Below, one piece after another: positions 48,346 to 61,274 of a stretch of DNA of 64,000 nucleotides. The notes beneath the pieces were generated by a model that ran no database searches, was not told the origin of the DNA, and saw only the letters and a program-made list of their open reading frames with translations. The translations under genes were made by a program, and so were the position numbers. Numbering within the stretch: the first letter of the stretch is position 1; every line of letters starts with the position of its first letter. This stretch comes from Trichoderma breve (lineage: Eukaryota; Ascomycota; Sordariomycetes; Hypocreales; Hypocreaceae): NCBI RefSeq assembly GCF_028502605.1, contig NC_079232.1, forward strand, positions 3,100,001 through 3,164,000. The letters are read 5' to 3'.

Positions 48346-51300
48346 GATGGATGTGTCTCTCTGTGTCTTTGTCTAAGCGTGAGACAGTTAGACTTGAGGA
48401 TGAAGAAGAGAAAAGAGAAGAAGAAGAGGCAGAAGGTGGAGGGACAATCGGCCTAATAAATGAAGACGGTCGACCCTTTGGAAACAGGGATACCGATTGA
48501 GAGGGCGGTGTCGACTAGGAGGGCCGGCAAGGACAATTTATGCATGGAAGCCTTCACAGGAACCAAAAGGCCCAAAAGGACGTTGCACCGGAGGCTGTCT
48601 GGGGTGGAGGGGGCGATTTTGGGGAGGCTTGCCTTGGTGTGAGGCTAATGAAGTTCGAGACTTTTAGCTTCGCAGCTCTTTTTTCGCGGGTGCCGGGGGG
48701 TGTGAGGCGAGAGAAGTGGGAATTTTGGGATCAGATGGAGATGGAGGGAAGAGGAGGGGGGGAAGCGAAGGATGCGGAAGAAAAGAGCCAAGTTCTGAAC
48801 CGAGGCGGGAACGTACCTTGACTTGCAAATCAGATGCAAATGATTTGAGTCTTTTTGGTTTGGGGGGTGGGAAGCAGTGGGAGGCACAGCGCAGTGCAGC
48901 ACATGCAAGCCAAGAGGCAGAGCAGAGACAAAAAGGCCCTTGAATCGGGTGGTGAGGTCCTGATCAGGCTACGGGTTGCATGGGTGGGAGAAGAGAGAGT
49001 TGAGAGGATGAGAAGAGGATGGAGGAGTTGCACGGGGACTGTTAAGGCTGGAGGTACGGGTACATGGGTTGATGCAGCGCTGTTGCTCGGATAATACAGC
49101 GCTCTCTCTCACCTGGACGCAACTCAGCTCGATCACGACAACACGACACTCGCCAAATACGACATTGAGAGCAATCCATCCCTACTGTACCTGCTACAAG
49201 CACACAACATATATCTGCATGCTGGTAACCCGTACACTCCCAAACGATCAAATTGATCCATTGAAGCAAAGAGCGCGGCCTTTGGTGACACGGCGTTGCC
49301 AGTCCCAGGTACGAGCGCTACACCATCCAGTATGGCGCATATCTCCAAAACGCTCCAAATCCCCGGCCCTCCAACGCTCTCTGCTCTACTGAACGGGGCT
49401 ACTTACTTCAATTGCTTAACTCTGCTCCGGTCCCGTCCCCACACAGGCCTTGCGATAACCCATTACGCGCGTGCTGGATCCTGGTCCTGGTCCAAGGGAG
49501 GGTCCCTCCACCCCCCTTGCTTCCCCAATCCCAGACCCAGACCCAGAGCATCAATGGCTGCATTGAGCATCTGGTGGTGCAGATCTTGGCGGCCCTTTGG
49601 TTTTGGTTTTGCCCGAAACAACTGGCCACTTGTGGTGCTTTGTGCTTGTACTCGTAGTAGTACTGCCTGCAGCACTAAACCGTGGACGATGCTTGCTACA
49701 GTAGGTTGCTTGCTGCAGGCTCGCACAGAACAAGGCAGCCCCGGTGGCGTAGAGAGAGACGAGACGAGACAAGACAAGACAAAGAAAAAAAAAGCCGAAA
49801 CCATCCATGCCTCCGGTGAGCGATATTGCCTGCTGCCTGTGCAATCCTTGAAGGTTGGATTCTGCGAGAGCCATGGATGTTTATCATCGTCCCCGCATTG
49901 CCTCTATCGCTGATGGCAGCCATTCGGATTATCAAATCGTTTCGCTGCCGCTATCAGTGGATGCCGCGTGATGCCTCCAGCGAACCAGACAGTGGCCCAC
50001 TGCCCCTACGGGGAAGTTGGGGGTTGCTTGGGCTGCTGGCGTTTTAGTGGGCTCTGCTCGCGGATTACAGGGGACGACAGGTAGAGTGCGTGGAGATGCT
50101 AGCGCAACGGGGCAGGTGGCGCAAGCGAAATCGAAAAGCAGGCCGCCCATTGGCTGGTGCGACTGCGTACCTCGTAACATGCAAAAGGTACATTGGATAC
50201 TGCACATGGACTGTTGCAGCGAGCGACGGCTGGTGATGCACCGAACGATACAGCAGCTGTTCCATTAGCATTGATGGACATGGACCTGCACGTCCTGCCT
50301 CATGGCGAGCAAGGAAGCACACGGTAGCGCTGATCACTGCTACGCCAGGTCTAGATGCTTAGATGCCTCGACCCTCGACCCGGGATCGCTGGGACTGGCG
50401 CTGCTCGCTCTTCACCAGTCGGAATACATGGACGAATCGAGGTGGCATCGGTCCTTCGCTGCATCCAAGGGATCTCGCTCCAAATCCAAAGGACCCAGCA
50501 GGGGAGGGAGCCTTGCCTTGCCTTGGTACTCGTGTCAGCGCCATTACACCGCTGGCAATCTGGGTACCTGTACTTGTCAACTCGTACTCTCTTTCGTCTT
50601 GGTGCGGGCACTTGGAAGCATGCAGTCGAGCAAGGGACTGGATTCCTGGTACCTGCCCGCCTCGCCTCGCCAAACTGTTTGGCATCCCCAGCTAAAAGTA
50701 CTAGCGACGATCTACTGGGCAGGCTTCCCACGGCTTGTTCAACGATCCGTATTGCATCATCGCATCGTGTTCGTTGTACTGTGACATTTGATGGCATTGT
50801 TTTACAAAGACAGACAGACGACTTGAGAAGCTACGTACATAAACCGTTTGTAATTTCAACTGAACTGCTACATAACAGCCAGACCTGCTCAGGCTTGCCT
50901 GACTGGCCATCTCCATCCCACGATGAACCCTTACTCGTGTCAGGCCCGACAATATTGGATGTGATTCAGCTCGCTCGGCCATCTGAAGCAGTCCGTCGCA
51001 CTCACAAACGCTCGCAATCTGCCCAGACATCACCAGACTCGACTCCGCAATGGTTCCATTTCCCTCTTGCTTGGCCGCCGTCTTTGATGCACTCCCTCTC
51101 GCACCTCCTTTGCACGCCACATGGCCCAAGTTTCGCCTCGATCATGCCGGCTGCTTGCCTCCGATAGCCCTCCAACGAACGACAAGACAATTTGACAATG
51201 ATTGATCCACAACCCTATCAGCTCGTTGAGCGGCTGAGCCGACATGACATGGCCCAAGCTGAGCTGCCTCGCGGCATCTCCTCACGCCCAACACACCGGC

Positions 51301-54300
51301 CACACACCGGTTGGCATCATTCCGAAGGTCTCGTCTCACTCCGAAGTTGCTGCATTCACTCCGAAGTTACTGTCTTCCATAGCCTCGTTTTCCAACAACG
51401 CCAAGAACAGATATCCCCCGCCACTAGGCCTCCACCACCATGATAGCACGACAGCCTGTGGTTGGTGGCTGCATCCCCGCGCAGCCGGTTTATCTCTTCA
51501 AGCTTAGCACTAAAGGCACTTGCGCTTCGTCCATTGGATCTGGTGCCTCCCGGTGGCGACGTGCGTCTTCCATGAAGCATTCTAGCAAGCTTCTGCCCTG
51601 CTGACCTGCCCTTCCTGGCCCAAAGCTGTCCTCTTGGCCCGAGGCGCCGGCGGGTCGCATCTACCGCACACATCACTTCTGGTATCATCCCCGATTGTCC
51701 AATTTCACAAGCCGCGGGGGCGAACACGAGTCGTGAGCCAACAGATGGCCACTGGCTGGGAGGACAAGAAGAGCCATCATTTTAACTCGCAGTCCATCTA
51801 CCCCAAACACAGCAAGCGCCGCTTTTATCTCTCTAAATGACACAGCAGAGGAAGAGGCAGCCTTTACCATCTCCAAAGCATTACACAATGCTTCATGTAA
51901 GCGGCCGAATACGCTGCTGGTCCCAGCGTTTCCAGGGGTTACTGTCATCATTGAGAGAGACTATCACTACTGCTGCTGCTACTGCTTGCAGGACTCCGTA
52001 CGTCTGCAGCACTCGGCCACCTTGATACCCTGGTCATGGTTGCTGGAAATGTCACCGCGTGCAGGTTCCCTTGTGTTCCTGGCCACACCAATACCGCACA
52101 GACGGTGTAGAGCTACGAGTCCTACTCCCACGGCTCCTTGCATGATCAACACCAAGCGCCAGAGACGCGAAGCCAGCCACGACGCTACTCTCGGGGACCT
52201 CCTCAGCCTCAACAGGGCTATTGGGAACACAATGACCATCTCGCCTCCCCCGTGACAAAATGAGAACGGCCTAGCACAACCACTAATACCGCCCAGGGCT
52301 GTATGTATCCAAGTCAGGTCCCGAGAATTACAGATATGGCACCAGAGTGCAAGTAGTTCTCTTCGTAGTATCGATTGCTAGTGGCATGATGTGCTTGGGC
52401 TAGCCCACCCCGAGTCTGCGAACTGGGCTATCTGACTAGTATATCGCCAGGTAGGTCGTGATAACATCGCCATTATCTCCTAGCCCATCCCAGCTGAATT
52501 TGAATTACGCTTCGTCTGCCACTCTCTTGACAAGTGCCATCTTAGATGGGCAACGCTTGAACCTTGAATGCCTTTAGCGCACCCTGACTAGCCCGTGGCG
52601 CTATGCTTGTGCTTGATTGTGCCTCGTTCGGCTAATCTCTTCCCCTCCTGTGTGATAGCCGAGGGCAATTATGCATCCTCGACACCAGAAACCTGGCCGC
52701 CACAAGACCGTATCTCAACACTAGAATGCGACATTTTCTTTCTAGAAGCCGCTCACTCAGCTCGATGGCGCTCACAAGCGTGGCTTTTCTGGCCACCAAC
52801 TCGTCGGCTCGTACTTTGTACTGTCAGCCCGGTTGCGAACCCAGCCGCACTGATTGGCTGGCATGACGATGGCCTCTACCTTCTACTCGTACGCCTGTGC
52901 CATATTTGGAGCGGATGAACTAGTTTGCCCTTGTTGCTAGCGCCGCCTTTTGTCTCCTCACCAGATATCAATCTAACTGTGCGTTTGCCCGTTTATAGAG
53001 ACCAGACTCGAAACCTGGCGGTACACACGGACCACGAACAGCTCATAGACCACGACTAGCAGCAGTACGGGGTATCGCTAGCACGAAAGAAAAAGAGTCA
53101 CAGCTTTGATGATAAGCACATGCCAGGTGGAGAGGAGAAGAATCTCGGCACCGCAGCAGCATCGACGCACGTGCGCTCTATCCATTTGCAATGACACGGT
53201 CCCTCCCCCATCGCCATCTGCCCACGCGTCTCGTCTCGTCTCGATTTCGTCCCTCTCAACGGCTGCATACCTAATCAGAGAGGCCCTGATGCTACACCAA
53301 CACGATTCGACTACTGGAACGTTGGCGTAGATCGCATGTGCGGTGCCCCTACACTCCCTACTTAACCTACTGGCCTAGTCAGCAACCGCCCGCAGGAACA
53401 GCCCTCTTTTGGTGTCAAGGTGGCTGCAGCAGTGCCTTGTCTACCCAGCTAGCCCATCTGTCTGCCGCTCTATCCAAGGCTTCTCTTGTCACCCCGCAAA
53501 CCGCCCAAATTCTCCGTACGGCAAGGCGGCGCGGAGGGCGCATCTTAAAATGGCCCGTATGTACTTGTAAACGACGAGTGAGACGGCTTCTTTGTTCTAG
53601 AATCGCTGGAAGCGCTAGATTGGCACATCTAGCACGGGGTCCCAAAGATAGAGAGCTGAGACAAGACAAGACGTTGGTGAGCTGCTTTTGATACCACCAC
53701 GCTTCACTAACACGAGACGACCACGAGGTAGTAGTCCTACTACTGCTAGTATTACTTACTCGTACGGCACCGCGGAATACTACCTCGACTCTACTGCTAC
53801 GATGGAGTCTCTCTGTATGACCAAATACCACCTTGGCAGTACCTATTCGCATCTCCAGCTAGCACCCAGCAATGGCCCTTGCAATCTCATGCCACCTCTC
53901 CTACACGCTATTGGGGATGTCGGGTGCCAATTGCAATGCCTGCTTCAACTTGTTGCTCCGGCCATGGTTAGCCACATATGGCTAGGTCCAGCTGCCTGGT
54001 GCTGCAGATGAGCGAATGACACTGTTCCCAGGGATCGGCGACGCCGTTTCCTCCACTAGGATGCGATTTGGTATGCATGGAATACCGATAACTAGAGCGA
54101 AAAGAGACCGAGCTGATAAGCACCTGCTGGTGTGTCCTTCAGCTAGCGGTAGTACAAGTATGGAACGATTTCACATTGGCATCTGACGCGGAGCTGCCGC
54201 GCCTTGTCTCAGCTCGATAAGGCTAGGCCAGGCCAAAAACATGTCTAAAAACAAGATGATGGCCATAATCTTTTAGCAAAACGGGAAAGGCAGAAGCCGG

Positions 54301-56834
54301 CCGCGATTCAACACATCGTTCCCGCGCCTGAGAATGCGATTACTACTACGAGTACATACTACCTGTCACTCCATATCTCTCCAGACATGGTTCATCGTGG
54401 TGCCTTTTTCCGTTTTGGGGGATCCGCCGCGCCGAGACCGAAGATTGGGCAAGGGCAGCAATGACACGTTGATTGTTGGTCATCTCTTTACCAAGAATAA
54501 ACCGTGGCACGAGTCAGTGTCAATTAACGTTCGTCAATCTTCCCATGCTGCGGCTCCGCTTTCACGTCGAGGCTTTGGGCGCCTAAGTGTCTAAGGGTGC
54601 AAGAGTGGGAAAGCTGAAAGGACATGGCGCGTTTGGTGCTCCAGATGTGGACTTATCAAACTCCGTATGGATCGTTTTCACTGAGAATAGCTCCACCAGC
54701 ATCCATCGCTTGACAGCTTGAGAGGAGAAAACCCCTCAAGAGATTCGAGACTGATCAAGCCTCTCGAGATAGCCGGCGAGTTTCGAGCTGTCAGGGCCTT
54801 GACACCCGCCTTTGATATTCCGGGGCAATCGTGCATTGCGTAATGGGCATCGGGTTGCAATGGGGGATTTTGCCAAGAGGCCGGGAGGCCCCCCCTCGAG
54901 ACACGACCGTTGGCGACGACAATCTTGCCCTTCTCTGTAACCCAAATACCACGGTATAATGAAACCGTATCCACGCCGAATGGACTACTTTGATTCAAGC
55001 TTATTTTGCAACGGTTTGGACGCAATTCGACAGCGCAAGCTTACAACTACCGGGACTGGACTCTCCAACTTTTTGCTTTCGCCAAGCTGAAACTCTCTTG
55101 AACAGGTCTCGAACGCATATCTCTCGATAGCGTCCTTCCCCCTCACGAAACTAATAAGCAAGCCAGGAGAACCGGCATTGAGCATTCTCAGGTGATGCGA
55201 AAGCCATTTGTCAAGATGAGCAAGCTCGTGATGGAATCACTCTGGTTCTCTGGGCTCACCCTCCTACCCCTCCCCATGGTGGAGTTTCAATTACGTACAA
55301 AATGCGGCCTCCTTCAACGATGGCGAGATCCTGGAATCTGGTCTCTCCAGTTTTCGGCCCCATCGACTAGAATACTCCAAGATGAGAAGCAGATGAAAGG
55401 TCCGTGATGGCAAGCAGAATCCGGGGCCCCAGGTTTTCGGTGGATGAAGCTGTGGCAAGCCCATCGTGGGCCCGTGGTCTATGTGGAAACCTGCAACGAG
55501 ATCATCACCACCCAGATCTGAACTTTGTTTTCTCATCCGGATTCTTGTTTTTTCTTGCTTCGGACAAGGCTTGAACTCAATTAACGAGAGGACTTGGAGT
55601 TTCTTGGGGAACGTACTCCGTACTTCTTCTGATTGCATTCTAGGCTCGGCAATTCGCGGCTGAAGCCCAACCCTACCTTGTGTGTGTGTGCTTAGCATGC
55701 ATCCGTGCAGAACGCGCAATTTGCTCCCGCTGCGCCATCATCTGCGCTCTGCATGAAGGTTGTATCTTTTGATTGGATTACCGGTGAGGCTTGTTCCTTT
55801 ATTCCGACCCCCAGCCATTTGATGAAGTGTTTTTTTGCGTGTTTGATTGCAGATTTCCCCTGTTTTTGTCCTGGTGCCGTGGCGTTATTGCCACTGACTC
55901 AAAGGGTCAAGCCAGTTTTCGCCGCTGACCTTGCTTGTGCTACGTTGGCTTCAAGCCACGAACTGGGGGATTAAAAAAACAAACCAGCGGCAGTTGTGGG
56001 AATGCGACGAGTAATTTCACTGATGCATGCGGTTGTCCGAGTCGTCCGGCGAATAGCAAAATGCGCTGAGTAAACGTGTAGTTGTCTCCCAACACCCGTG
56101 CCATGCAAGAACGGACGTTTTCAGCCGGGAGAGCAAACGCGCAAAGTTTAGTAAAAACGTAACCAACTGGTTCCCTTAGTAGTTTCAACGGAACTTGTAG
56201 AATCAGCGAATTGACTCTAGGAGGATTTGTTCCAAACCTTCTAGCTCCATTTTTTGACTTTTTCTTTACCCCGGAGTTCTTGGGGGAGGCAACTTTGCGC
56301 GGGTAACTGGGATGGCGCTGCGGCTTGTGAGAAGCCCGAATTGTTTGCTCTAAATTACGCCAGATTGCCTATTGAGGGAATACGTGCGTGAAGTGGCTTG
56401 AAAGCCATAAAGCGAAATTTCCAAGTTTAACGAGGGAAAATCGAATGGCGTTTTCGCTTCTCGTCGGGGCATGACTCTCTTTTTGAGATTGTGTTCCGCG
56501 CTGGGGGTGGCGAAAGGAAAGGATTCCGCGTATTCCCCATTTTTGGACCGAGATGAGTGTTTTTGGGGGGACTCTGCTTATTTGTTTGAGTTGATTTTGG
56601 AGTAGAAAGTTGCCCAGGTAATTTGCGTTGTGGTACCCGGTACAGGTGGTTGATTTGATGGGAGATTGTGTGAGAGATGCTTGATTGTTGTAGAACTGCA
56701 ATTTGACGGGTACTATTTGATTGAAGTTACCCTATAAGAAGATATTGAAACGGTTTATTGAAATTAGTATCATTGAATCTATTAAACTCTGGGAGCTGTA
56801 TCGAGGAATAGATGTAGCAGATGTAGTCAATCAT
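48346..56834. other. 8.5-kb region without recognisable genes
   Basis: The longest gene-free stretch in the window, between the permease promoter and the 3' end of the HNH gene. 48346-49100 is the permease upstream region. Many overlapping open frames exist on both strands near 50.3-51.2 kb (longest about 270 codons), but none shows a domain or consistent codon use. Pentamer runs (GAGAC/AAGAC) occur at 49760-49795 and 53655-53675, and CGTCT at 53230-53245. A TACTCCGTA nonamer lies at 55614-55622. It may hold non-coding transcripts or distal regulation. Confidence 0.5.
49752..49797 (+). repeat. purine-rich GAGAC/AAGAC pentamer run
   Basis: AGAGAGACGAGACGAGACAA-type sequence continues into AAGACAAGACAAAG and an A run. 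It is an imperfect pentanucleotide microsatellite in the gene-poor region. Confidence 0.75.
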
Positions 56835-58080
56835 CTAGATGTCTGTGAGCATTTTGCTGGACAAGATATTCCCTAGATCTGTAGAGCCATCACATTGAAT
56901 GTTTTGGATCGAATTATCTTCATTTTCCCACATGGTCCTCTCATATCTCTCTCGAATACCACTTTCCTGCAGGATCATCGATACTTGGTAGTGTAGCCTC
57001 AGGAGGTTGGGATCTGGCATCGCAATTGCTGGGTCTGATTGTTTCATAGTGATCGTGTTCGATAAATCTCGAGCTACGGAATAAACTGCGCCGAGATCAT
57101 GGATATGGTAGTTGTGTTCCTAAATTACAGTAGAGATGTAGTAATAATCCTCTGCGTAACATCAAAGATAGAGGCAGTACCGTCTTCGTAGGTTCAGCGG
57201 CAATACGATGTGCGGCAAATTCCATATGAGCCTCTGACCTCAGAGTTATAGCATTTTCGGGAGCGTTGATATTTTCGGGTCCGATTTTCCCTGCCACGAA
57301 GGGAAAGTAGCGGTAAATCGCCCTCCAAATCTGGGCCTTGGTCTCAACCTATCTACTAGTCAGCATACGAGGAGCAAATTGGGATAAGAACAGCCAACCT
57401 CCTGGGTAGAGTTCGGGTTGAGCTTTCCCAAAGAAAAGGGAACGATATGTGCACATTCGGTTGTGCAAGACCATAAATCTCCACGGTTTTGTGACGGTAT
57501 ACTCATGAAATGAAGTTGTTCGACCATGCCGGTGAGAACACAGCGGTGACCGTCTCTTGCCAAGCATGCTTGCTTGACAGCAGTGTGGTCGCTCCTTAAC
57601 TCTAGTTGATTTTGACTTTCCTCTGCAGTCAAGCCAGGGATCACGATGGGGGACGGCGTAAGTGATTTGGGTTGTTTGCTGCCAGCTATTAGCACTGCAT
57701 TTTTATATTAGTATGAGATAGGAGATAGGAATTTGGATTGTATATTACTTACTACTCTTTAATATTGAGTCGACGAGGAAATTGCGGAGCTGCCTTAATG
57801 CTATTCTTCCGTTGAACTGTTTGATCTCTTGCATCAACAGTGTTTTTGCCTCTTCGCACAAGTATTTAAGGAATGCTCGTAACACCTTAGGGGTGTCATC
57901 TTGATTCTGACAAGGCGGATTCGAATAGTCATTCAGAATCTTGTCCACGTCTGGCTGTAGGGCGCTCCATTGGGCAGAATTTATACTGGATAATGGTAAG
58001 AACTGATTGGAGGAGCTTGGGCTTGGGTATTGAGTCAATATGTGTTTGGCTAATGGATCTTCAAATTCTCTGGAAAACAT
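56835..58080 (-). CDS. HNH-endonuclease-domain protein
   Basis: Four exons: 57753-58080, 57399-57694, 57181-57348 and 56835-57119, giving 358 residues, with matching phases. The core is an HNH_2-type motif: ACLARDGHRCVLTG (152-165), TECAHIVPFSLGK (188-200, His192), and INAPENAITLRSEAH (235-249, Asn240 and His249), followed by HMEFAAHRI. These give the H-N-H residues of a beta-beta-alpha-metal nuclease. Ascomycete genomes carry many such genes, usually annotated HNH nuclease domain-containing, and no function is established. The exon 2 donor GTTGGC is weak. The N-terminal 110 residues have no recognised domain and the true start could lie further upstream, where another open frame (58127-58408) is seen. 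It belongs to the accessory-looking right end of the window. Confidence 0.82.
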
Positions 58081-58930
58081 AGGTAGATCTAGTAGATGTA
58101 TGTAGATCCAGTGGATGGAGGCAGATCTAGTAGATTAACAAGGCTAGGTCAATAGAGATAGATATTGTGGACGGAGAAACTGGCGTTTGCAAGGATCTTG
58201 CATATCCTGTGGGTTGGATTTTTACTAAATGTATTAAAAACTTGCTGCTGAGAAATAAACTCTGGTGGTGAGTGGGACTGACCTCAGCCCTAAACTGAGG
58301 GTTACTTTTATCGTCACGGCTTGAGTAGCAATCAGATACGAGATTTGGTGAATTAAATGCAGTCCTAATCCCAGAAACATCATCCTGAGTAGCATGCTGA
58401 CTGAGCATCTTCTTATTCTAAGCTAATGTCATGATAGTATCGTGAACTTCGACTCCGAATGCCAAATCATGAATGACGTAGCCTTGTCATTAATGAGATG
58501 GAGGGCTGTGTTGTGAGCCTCCAGATTCTAGTTGAGTTCGGTTTGTGGAGGAGAATATTTATATTTGATCAGAGACATCGTTGACCCTAAATAGCTCATC
58601 GGCTCTCTAAACCCAAATGACTCTCCAGACGAACGTCTCGTGTAAATAAATCAGCGCATCTTAAAAATCCCCATGACTATGAAATAAAGTTTACTTTTTA
58701 TACTGGGGATTCTCGTGTGGCTATGTAGTTCATCTATCGAAAACTTATACAAGTCGACTCATGTAAAAAGCCCAACGCCACATCTTGGAACATATTCTAT
58801 ACTGACAACGTATTTCCAATAAAGTCAATTATAAAACAAACGTCTCATTCATCCAACTGTGCTCGTCATGGCATCACATTGTAGGTCTTGTAACCAGACC
58901 CCTTAAGTTTTATGTTATCTATATTATTAA
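58081..58930. other. intergenic with short direct repeats
   Basis: It starts with a small array of AGATCTAGTAGAT-type repeats immediately 5' of the HNH start codon, then AT-rich sequence. An open frame on the minus strand at 58127-58408 could be an upstream exon of the HNH gene, but I found no supporting homology. Confidence 0.45.
58083..58135. repeat. three-copy ~19-bp tandem repeat (AGATCTAGTAGAT)
   Basis: GTAGATCTAGTAGATGTAT, then GTAGATCCAGTGGATGGAGG, then CAGATCTAGTAGATTAAC: three adjacent diverged units directly upstream of the HNH gene's proposed ATG at 58080. Confidence 0.8.
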
Positions 58931-60487
58931 CTAAAATACTGCAAGTATTGCCCCACTAACCCCAAGTATTATATCCATAGCTCTAGGTGTAAATGTTACG
59001 GCTTGCGCTTTTGAAGCTGTCGTTGATGTTGGCAGGGACCCCGTGGTTGTGGTGGTTAACGTCGGTGCCCCGTACGGAGTAATGGTAGCTGGAAAGTCCC
59101 CATCAGCGTCCGGAATTCGTGTCCCGTTCCCTATTTCTAAGATATTATCCGGGCCTGGGTTGGGATTCAGTGGCGCCACGGCGGCGAACATGTTATCGTA
59201 ATCCACAGCCAAATACATGTATTGAAGGACAGTAGCGCCAATTTGTAATTCGCTGCCTGGCCCATAAGTCAAGTCCGGCCTGTATGGCACGATGGTAAAC
59301 TCGCAGGTATCGTCTTCAAAAGGGATGAATAGTTCGCTCCAAGGTACCGAAATCGTGGCGTTACCAAATACTAGGGAGACGGTTCGATTCTCGGATTGCG
59401 TTCTGGCACAATCAACGATACCCATAGAAGCATTGAAGCTCGGGATGAAAGTCGGAGTGATGTCAAGATCGGCATAAATTTGCTGTACTGTCTTATTGGG
59501 AAGGAAAGTGAAGATGTCAATCGTAGATAATACTGCTGTCGTTGAGTCGGTGAGGTCATGTCTTGTGGTTGTTGGACCAGCTGTACCGTTGCCGCCACTC
59601 TCTACAACAACTGCTGCGATTGGCATGTTCACGTTGTTATTTGGTCCTGAAAGAGGAAATGCTTGGAGCGTCCCTTTGTACATTGCTTTGTTGACTCCAC
59701 CGAAAAGCAACTGTCCCTGGTTATTTGGAGTCCCATAGCTCCAAAGGCTGAATGACGGAGAGTTGATGAAGCCCTGGTCAACCATTAGGTATAAGAAGGG
59801 CGAGCCAGGCGAAATGCCCATTCTACTGTCTAAAAAATTCCCAAGATCAATTACTTTGGCCTCTAGTACCAGTATTGGAACACTCACATTCGCCTGGAGA
59901 GATATCGTTTAGCCACATGTGGACGCCATCTACTCTCTGGCTGCCGACTGTCACGACATCCGCGTTGACGGGGCCTTCCGGGTCTGATTTCGAGGGCTGT
60001 ATCGACTTCATGGTTGATGATGATGCAGGGCAAAAGTAGCCCATGGTAACGCAATAGTCGTCAGTAGCGCAATTATATTGTGCTGAGGTTGCGTTTGACT
60101 GCGGAACACAATCCGTGGTGTTCGGCACGAGAAAAGCGATGAAACCCATTTGGAGATCTACTACCAGTCCTATCAGCTGTGGTGGCGTTCCGACACTCAA
60201 TTTGACAATGGGTGTCAGGTCCTGCATAATAAAACGATACATGTCAGAATAGGAGACCGCCAAACCGAGTCACCATGTTAAATTCAACGTACGTAAAGCA
60301 TGGTGTCTGCTTGAACGGTAGGAGATGGATTCCTTTTCTGCAGTTTCGCCTGAGAGACGGGGCGATAATCTACTGGAAGAGAAAAGACGGCCGGCATCTC
60401 TCGTTCTGTCAATTGCATTGAGAGGGCTGCGACCCCTCGAAAGGGCGACGCCAAAGTGGCCAAAGCCATCAGGAGTGAGAAGTGCAT
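58931..60487 (-). CDS. pepsin-like aspartic protease homologue, GPI-type, degenerate active site
   Basis: Three exons: 60293-60487, 59888-60221 and 58931-59829, giving 475 residues. Donors are GTACGT and GTGAGT; phases agree. A signal peptide (MHFSLLMALATLASPFRGVA) starts the protein and a hydrophobic tail (DIILGVSGAILAVF) after a Thr/Ser-rich stretch suggests a GPI anchor. The fold is peptidase family A1: LSVGTPPQLIGLVVDLQMG (74-91), then SPFLYLMVDQG and FSLWSYGTPNNQGQLLFGG. The first catalytic motif, normally DTG, reads Asp87-Leu-Gln; the second reads Asp271-Ser-Thr. Both Asp remain, but the Gly of both motifs is lost, so activity is doubtful. It is expected at the cell surface or wall. It may be a divergent protease or an inactive pseudoenzyme. 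Confidence 0.85.
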
Positions 60488-61274
60488 CTCGAAAAGGGTG
60501 AAACGGTGGTTCTCGGACTTGTCTTAGGGCATTTTCATCGTGGTTATTCTGGCGAAGCAGGGAGAGTGTCAGAACCTGGACATTTGCACCTCTTACGGCA
60601 CCTCTCAGTTTTTGTAGAGTTCCGTAGGAGTTGGCGAGGTTACTGTCGATTGTTGGTTGTTGGTCGCATTTTACCGTCTACATGCAATTTCGGAGAACGA
60701 TGCAGGGGGGCACATCCTGCCTGACGACTGCGCCACCAGAAGTGCACCGATTGAGGTATGGGTGTCAAAGGTAGACTCGCGCTGTTACATTTTTTTTTGT
60801 TAGTGTTTTTCTACAGTTTGCCGTTAGGAGAGAAATATTCATCTTGTTCGCACCCTTCTTCAACTTCAATGTGCTGGATATGTCCAACTGGTCCAGTTAC
60901 TACATATGTCATAGCCTAAGAGGCCCGCGAAGGGACAGTCTCATAGCTCAACACATCGTCAGAATGACAAACAGTAAGATGATATATACATATTAATGTG
61001 GGTTTCGAAGGGGATTTATGTGGATTTAGTATGCGCGATGATGAGAACATGTTCAAATCACAGCCCTGCCTGACTCCAATAACCATGTAAACAGCGGAGT
61101 GTAAATTCGTTCGCCAATTATGGATACTAGTCCACGCTGCCTAGCGCAGGATGACCTTGGCTTGGATTCGGCGTTATCCCAACTGGTGCATGGTCACGAC
61201 TCGAGCCATCCATTTAAAGTGACGCCACAACCAGGGCTATTTCAAAGTTGGATTTGTATTCAAATAGGCTTAAA
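60488..61274. other. divergent promoter region
   Basis: This separates the leftward pepsin-like gene and the rightward F-box gene. It is AT-rich in its second half, with no coding frame that I support. Confidence 0.5.

Noticed and set aside
46903..48456. 517-codon open frame antisense to the amino-acid permease
   Set aside because: The composition (Glu/Asp/Gly/Val-rich, no domain) is the usual antisense shadow of a codon-biased gene. The permease on the other strand has full family homology.
50355..51167. About 270-codon open frame in the gene-poor region
   Set aside because: Comparable frames are open on both strands at the same place, composition is Ser/Arg/Leu-rich, and no motif or intron structure supports a gene. 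Stop-poor base composition explains it.
58127..58408. Minus-strand frame considered as the first exon of the HNH gene
   Set aside because: A GTCAGT donor exists inside it, but I found no homology linking it to HNH proteins and the tandem repeat lies between. Left as a possibility only.
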